Source of the DNA: Anticarsia gemmatalis
Taxonomy: Eukaryota; Arthropoda; Insecta; Lepidoptera; Erebidae
Length of the DNA stretch: 64,000 nucleotides
Reading direction: 5' to 3'
NCBI RefSeq assembly: GCF_050436995.1
Contig: NC_134763.1
Coordinates: forward strand, 11,279,001 to 11,343,000
Shown: positions 58,195-64,000 of the stretch, piece by piece
Numbering within the stretch: the stretch's first letter is position 1
Layout of the letters: each line of letters opens with the position of its first letter
The notes under the pieces: model-generated
Databases searched by the model: none
What the model was told of the DNA's origin: nothing
What the model saw: the letters and a program-made list of their open reading frames with translations, nothing else
Translations under genes and position numbers: made by a program

Positions 58195-58784
58195 CTTATT
58201 TACTTTTTTCACTAAAAAACCCACCCTTAGCGAAGGCTATAAATACAAAATATAGCTTACGACAAATTCTTAGCCGTACCAAACAAACACAAACAGAATT
58301 GTAACCATCGGTCAGGCGTTTTGAAGGTGTTTGATTTGACAATAATAAACTCATAAGATAATGGTCCTTAAAAACTGTCGCCAAAAAAAGGTTTAAGTAT
58401 TCTCACAACCAACTTATTTCATATTCTCCATATTATTTCATTTAAACGCCATCCAAATACCCCTGAGATTATCCACGCATCGCCATTTTAATATTTTTAA
58501 CTCATTAAAATACTATTCTGTTCGCTAATGGAAAATTAAGATATGGAGCAAAATAAATAACATTTACTGCCTTCATAAATTAAAGCCTTACAGAGAATTA
58601 AATTCATGAGATTATGTGTCATTTGTATGTGTGCTAATGAGTAAATTATGAGTACTCATTAGAGTTGAGTGAGTGAAATGATACAGGTATTAAAATGTTT
58701 CTAGTATGTGAGTTTGTACGCGCTAATGGCTCGCTTGGATGGCAAGTTTTAATCCATGCTTTAAATTAATTAAAGTGTGTCTAT
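58195..58784. other. AT-rich unique DNA, no gene seen
   Basis: No gene was recognised. The 62-codon minus-strand frame at 58.2-58.38 kb may lie in decayed Helitron-like sequence and has no motif. Confidence 0.35.
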
Positions 58785-58870
58785 CTGTTCTGTTATACTT
58801 TCGCGGCTTTCGCTGAACCGATTTTTATGAAATTTTGCATGACGATATTTCAAAACTCGAAGTTAAATAT
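58785..58870 (+). repeat. Helitron/HINE-like internal fragment
   Basis: 'ttatactttcgcggctttcg', then 'ctgaaccgatttttatgaaa' and 'ttttgcatgacg', match the internal wording of the common moth element seen also at 24.4 and 42.5 kb. Confidence 0.55.
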
Positions 58871-60498
58871 AGTTTAGGTTAAATTAGCCCTGGTGCATGT
58901 AGCTAATCGCATGGTCTAGAACCTTTGACGCAACTTTCTAGACAATAAAGTAGTTGCTTACACTACCACTTCACCTCACAGACGATATAAGAGTTTTAAT
59001 TTAGTGTGATTTGTTCGTGAATCGAACTCCCAACGAAATCACAGCATTATGAACACTTTTTTTATACCAGGGGAAATCTTCTAAAGAAACCCTATTGGGC
59101 TATGTCGGATTCCTACCGACTAAAACCACCCTCGACCAACCAACAAAACTCTTCATAGAATCTCTGGTACCGCAATTTGCTTACCACAATTATGAACACC
59201 TAGAGCTAGCAATTACCAAGTAACATTGCTCAACTGGAAACATGGCGATCCGCCACACATCAATTTTCAGTATTACATGTAAAGTGATAGCGCAGCAGTT
59301 TTCTCCAATTGATTACAGTAATGCGATCTGGAATCCTGCAAAGCGACTGATTACCGATAAATCTCGTTCAAACCGTTCACTAACGCGGCGCTCATATTAC
59401 GAGCTAAATTAATTTTAATCATGCTTTAAAGAACTTTTTAGAAAAGGTGGGGGAGTTGATGCCCTTGCTTATATTCAAGACCCTCTTATGACGCTCATAC
59501 TATAGCTATTAGGTACTAAAAATATCACTATAAGATACTATAAAACAAAAAGCAATAAAATATTTTAACTCTACGCTCATTCATTCAATGGCTGGTTAGT
59601 GGTCAACCTAGTGTTAAAGTTGTTTAAGCCTAGACTCAAGGACTAATATCAAAATTGACAACCGGAACCGTCCTAATATGTGCTCTCCGAAAAACGGGGA
59701 CTCTCAATTTAAATACCACTATGCGATCTATCTATAGAATGTCCACCGTAAATTTGCTTAGTCAACCGATTGTTTATCGGCCGGTGAGTGCAATTTTACA
59801 CTAATAATGTGTTGGAACTTGTACTTAGTATATTAAACTACTTATCTATACTACCGTCCTGCAAACAGTTTAAAAACTGCAAAAAACACTAGATTCTTCT
59901 AACAAACGATTATTTCGCCTCAATGACTCTTTGGATATTGTATAACTTCTGTTTATGAAATGCAAAGCCTTCACACACGACGTGTAAGCAAAGGTAGTGA
60001 TTTCAATAAAAATACATATTGTACATTCAAAATAAATTCAGTATTGAAAGTGTCGTAACAAAGGCAAGGCTTCACTTCCATATTTTACATTGCAAATACA
60101 ACTATTTGTACTACAAATACAAAAATATTGTATTTTTGTTAAAAGCTTTTTGTCTATTTTGAATACTTGGTTGTAATAAAAATATGTTTTATTATTTCAC
60201 TGGCAATCAGTGTACATGAATAACGAAACGTTTTTAATATCGCTAATTTTAGTGCGTTGTTTTTTTTTTGTATTTATATTGACATTTGATTGGTTAAAAC
60301 AATATTATGTACATCTGATGCAAATCGAGTTGCAGTTTTAATATAATACTGTGTGTTTTTAGCTTGACGTTTGTTTAAAAGTATTTGTTATTTCATTATT
60401 AATAGCAATCATTCGTATATTAATATTATGGTGACTTTTTAATCACACAACTTTATTGTGAAAGTGCAGCATTATAAGGATATCTCACAACTTAAACA
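58871..60498. other. Mostly unique DNA, one faint repeat
   Basis: At 59.07-59.15 kb 'gggctatgtcggattcctac', then 'cgactaaaaccaccctcga', is reminiscent of a moth repeat ('tgactaaaaaccacccc') but too short to assign. An AT hairpin lies near 60.12 kb ('acaaaaatattgtatttttg'). No gene seen. Confidence 0.4.
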
Positions 60499-60678
60499 TC
60501 TATACTAATTAGCTGAAGAGTTTGTCCGAATCGAAAGAATATTTTCGTGTTAAATAGTCCACTTATAGCGGTAGGCTATAGGCTGTATAACATTACAATA
60601 TGACTAAAAAGAATGGAGAAAAATTGTGAAAATGGAAAACTAAAGTCCACGCAGAAGACGTTGCGGGCGGCCGATAGA
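60499..60678 (+). mobile_element. Helitron-like element H, copy 4, decayed
   Basis: 'tctatactaattagctgaag', 'ttaaatagtccacttatagc' and 'ggtaggctataggctgtata' match the other H copies; the end 'gaagacgttgcgggcggcc' is a diverged form of 'gaagttgcgcgggtcagc'. The (GTTT)n and the 'aacgcgctaatctcagg' part are deleted. It is the oldest-looking copy. Confidence 0.65.
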
Positions 60679-62134
60679 AATTGAAAATATAATACATACA
60701 ATAACAATAATATGGTTAAAGAAAAAAACTAGACTCATTATTTTCCGCAAACTTTCAAACTAACATACCATACCAAACGGTTCAAAATTAAACACAATAC
60801 AATTGAAACAAAGTGAAATTTAAATAAAAACCGTTTGTAAAGCAGAGCCTGGTAAAGACAAAACCGCAACTTCAAAAGCAAGTTTTATACGAAAACAAGA
60901 ATAAAACTCTCGTAGATTTGAATAAAAACAAACTGTGACCTGCAGGGAACATATAAAGGCCCGCTTGGTTCGGTCGCCTGCTAATGCAACTGCTGTACCG
61001 ACTGTTTAGCTCTCCGACTATTTTACTGTATGTAAGGATTTGGTTGGACTTGGAGATTTGTCGCAGAAATATTGTACGGCACCAGTGACGGTGCGGCAAC
61101 ATGAGATTTACTTTACACTAAATTGTTTGGATCAGTTTACTTTTATTATGATTATTAGCAGGCTATGCCTTTGCCCAGCAGAAGAACAATACTGTCTTAA
61201 AATAACATTAATAAATGGGTTCCATTCTGAAAATTACTACGTGAACGTTGAAAAATCGCTCATGTTTGTCACTGCTAACCCGTCTGACACAGGCTCTTTC
61301 ATCTGCTAATAATTATGTCGTGATTGTCACACTTTCATAAGCCTTTATAACCACGAACGATGTTCTAGTTCGCTATCCCCTTATCTGACGCTACGTGAAT
61401 CATCTGTTATAGATAGACTCAAGCAATGACGATTAGTAATCTGTAGTTGTCTGAGGAATCTCAACTTTAAAAAAAAAATGCTGTATATTTTCGAAATAAA
61501 AAGTATGCACCGTAAAGTAACGGGTTTCTAAACTAAAATAAAATGTCAATATTAGCTTTTATGTTCTGTTAGAACGAACCCTTACTGTTTAATGGTGCGT
61601 CCATTGGTAAGCGACTATACGACGCGACGTGTAACCGCCAATGCGACAAACGCAATCAAAATTACAGCATTCCTACTCACAGCTTCGAACCGTTTCAATT
61701 GTTGTGCCGCATTTCTCCATTACTTAGGTCAACTGTGAACCTATAAAGTCAGTCGTTTACAGGATAAATTAAATCTAATAATTTGTCCGTGTGTGAGTTG
61801 TCCAATAATATTTATTTATTTATTTTTGTTGCACGTTGAATTTTCAGATTTTAAATGAATCATCTTTCTGTGCTATATCGTCAACTCGTATATCGTGGAC
61901 CCCATAATGCTTACGTTTCAAAAAATCTGTGCATTGATTTAAGCAGACGCCACCTTATAACCTGACTAACCTTATAAAGGTGAATGAGTCAAATCTCTTG
62001 ATTTCGTTTCCCATTTGGAAACAATATTTTATACATATAAGTCACCACGTACGTGCTTCGATAGTATTTTCGGTCTTTCATTCATATTCGCTCTGTAAAG
62101 GCTTCGTCGATATAGTTTAACTAATTCGTGTTCT
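60679..62134. other. AT-rich DNA with two repeat traces
   Basis: A possible RTE-tail trace is at 61155-61182 ('gcctttgcccagcagaagaa'), and a SINE A tail in plus orientation is at 61785-61826 ('cgtgtgtgagttgtccaata' with a (TTTA)n run). The 89-codon frame covering 61.04-61.31 kb has no motif and includes the RTE trace. No gene seen. Confidence 0.45.
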
Positions 62135-62425
62135 AGCTAATTTTACTGCCCTCCGAAGCACAGAGATACTCAGTACAAATTCAACTAAGAGGCCACCCAT
62201 AAATTGACCGCAACGAAGGATCCTTAAACCACAGATCGTTTACCGAGTGGTGATTTTAATAGTGGACCTTCAGCCAGCTATACTTGGTCAAGAACATTGT
62301 CGTGTTTAAAAGTCGCACATGCAAGTCCCCCCTAACAGTAATGTACTGGTAAAAAGAGCTCCTTAAACCCCGCGGTCGACATTATCCACTGCACTGCGGT
62401 GCAATTGTTGTGGAATTCTTCTAAC
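62135..62425. repeat. Moth interspersed repeat 'N' or relative, right part
   Basis: 'ctgccctccgaagcacagag', 'gaggccacccataaattgac', 'cacagatcgtttaccgagtg', 'aaaagtcgcacatgcaagtc' and 'ccccgcggtcgacattatcc' follow the order of a noctuid repeat I recall. The last part looks like a tRNA-derived end ('ccactgcactgcgg'). At about 290 bp it is the longest copy of this type here. Confidence 0.6.
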
Positions 62426-63018
62426 TTCGTTTATTGCTCACTTTTCACTGTTTTGTTTATAACTAGCTTTGACACTGATTGTTGGTATTATTAAAGAAGC
62501 GGTATATGATATACTAGCAGCTCACCCCAGTTTCGCTTGAGTTCCAGTTCACGATAAACCTAAACAAATTAAATAATACATCAAAATCTTCGGGAATTGA
62601 ATTCGCGGAACTTCTAGTCATCAATCTGTATTCTACGTGGGGTCTGTGTACGTTGTTACGTCTGCGTATCGCCAAATAATGGTATAATATATTAAGCCCC
62701 TTCAAAATAAAATTAAAAAATAAGTAATTTATCATTCAATAGCAAAGTAAAACGTTATACGTATTCTAAGTAAAAGATCAGAAAAATGATTTTTTTGTGT
62801 AGACACATTCCTATGGAATATCCTTTTTCTTGGAACCAAAGCTGCAAAGCAAGCACCCTGATTGTAACCATTAAGCCATTTCTAATAATCAAAATGTTTT
62901 ATGTTCCCATAAAACCGTTTTTCGTTCGTAGAAATGTAACCTTGTAATACGTAGTAAGCCTTGACTTAATGCTTCAAGGTTATTGACCTCATCAATGTAC
63001 AGTGAACTAATTGATTCC
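62426..63018. other. AT-rich DNA, no gene seen
   Basis: At 62515-62545 'ctagcagctcaccccagttt' may be a decayed minus-strand Helitron end ('ctagctgaccccagcttc'). The 73-codon minus-strand frame overlapping it has no motif. Confidence 0.4.
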
Positions 63019-63303
63019 GTTTAAATAGTCCAACAACTTAGTAGAGAGTTTTACATCCCTGGTTTGCTGGTAGCAGTGATATACAATATTTCAAATTTGC
63101 AGGAAGGCTTATGCAGTTCTTTGATACAGCTAGTTTATTTTAGGCAAACCATAACTGCAATAGATGAGACAACCGCGGGGTCGTAAAAAATGGTGTACTA
63201 AAGAGGAGGCCTATATTCAACAGTTGGTAGAAATAGGTTGAATAGATAGATAGATAGACAAACAGTGCATTTCAAGGCTCTCCACTAAGTGGTCGGACTA
63301 TAA
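63019..63303. repeat. Inverted pair of repeat S motifs enclosing an RTE tail
   Basis: Motif S occurs on the plus strand at 63026-63055 ('atagtccaacaacttagtag') and inverted at 63268-63303 ('ctccactaagtggtcggact'). The span of about 285 bp could be one element with terminal inverted repeats or two copies. Inside the right half, 'gaggaggcctatattcaaca' and 'gttggtagaaataggttgaa' resemble another RTE-type 3' end, with a (GATA)n tail at 63244-63257. Confidence 0.5.
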
Positions 63304-64000
63304 TTGGTTCGTTTACAGAAACAATCTACGGTCTCTGTTACATTCTATCGCCGTTTTATTTGATTGCTTCCGTTTCAAAGTTTTATTCGGTTTGATTTTT
63401 AAATGGGTTAGTGGTTGATTGTGTTGCCAATAGAGTTTATTTGTAGTTGAGTTTATTAATACTTTATTGAGACGCAATCAAGAGACTTTATTTTTTGTTA
63501 TGTTTAAAATAAGACAATTATGTATGCACTTTTGGGTATCCTGAGCTCAGTAGAAACTTTTATTACTAAACATATTCTGATGATATTCTAATGATAATTT
63601 TTCGCCAAAAAACTTTTTATCGAGTTACTCAATCCCTTCATTTATATTCACGTCTAACACTTTTTTGTCGGTAACGTAATTCCTATGTATATTGATAACA
63701 TTAATTCTATGTATCACTTTTGAAACTATTGTAGCCGTTATTGCCCCGCTTCTGGGCCAGAATTAAATTAACCTCATTAAATTATAATATAATTTTAAAC
63801 ATTTAATTTCAATTCAGCCTAATCTGTAAACATGCTTAGCCTTTTTATCAAAGCTCTGAAATAAACAGAAAGAATCCTTGACGCTTAGTAAAATGGCCTC
63901 GCTATAGAAAACCTCTGACATTTTGGTGAAAAAGGGTTACGTTTTAATTCTACTGTTAATTATGTACCCTTGTAGACAACAGATAAATGAATTCTGGGGT
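63304..64000. other. AT-rich unique DNA to window end
   Basis: No gene, tRNA-like motif or familiar repeat was recognised up to the end of the window. Confidence 0.4.

Overview
This 64 kb window looks like non-coding nuclear DNA from a moth (Lepidoptera, most likely a noctuoid). It is AT-rich, holds no long open reading frame apart from one retrotransposon remnant, and is sprinkled with repeats whose wording I recognise from moth genomes. These are tRNA-headed SINEs, RTE-type LINE 3' ends with the 'cccagcagtgggac' signature, Helitron/HINE-like elements ending in 'gggtcagctagt', and a LINE with an (ATTTTG)n tail. Organism and family assignments rest on recalled wording, not on a database search. 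I see no bacterial, viral or organelle signal and no CRISPR array.

Layout. 0-9 kb is mostly unique AT-rich DNA with one moth-repeat fragment (2.3-2.6 kb), a foldback element (4.2 kb) and a 9-bp minisatellite (7.08 kb). 9-20 kb carries a SINE-rich cluster (13.4-14.8 kb), a short element with terminal inverted repeats (16.1 kb), and SINEs at 10.1 and 19.2 kb. 20-31 kb is mostly unique, with GC-rich islets at 22.1, 23.6, 26.2 and 30.7 kb. 31-38 kb is a dense repeat zone: a complete-looking SINE with a target-site duplication, three Helitron-like copies (one with a nested LINE tail), an RTE reverse-transcriptase C-terminus and several hairpins. 38-53 kb is mixed: a CpG-rich block with a CRE palindrome, foldback elements at 40.1, 44.3 and 44.5 kb, a candidate terminal coding exon at 45.95 kb followed by clustered poly(A) signals, a 21-bp perfect palindrome at 49.8 kb and a GT microsatellite at 51.3 kb. 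53.6-55.3 kb is a nested structure: a 5'-truncated LINE (the only sizeable ORF, a reverse-transcriptase C-terminal part of about 188 codons) inside a SINE, abutting an inverted second SINE. 55-64 kb is sparse, with repeat fragments and an inverted-repeat pair at 63.0-63.3 kb.

Interpretation. No complete host gene can be supported. The simplest reading is a long intron or intergenic region. The best sign of a host gene is the candidate last exon at 45,945-46,053 on the plus strand; its identity is unknown. I found no convincing undescribed system. The most original signals are two multi-copy short-element families (4.2/44.3 kb, and 16.1/32.1/48.8/57.2 kb), the SINE-LINE-SINE nest, and several tight perfect palindromes.
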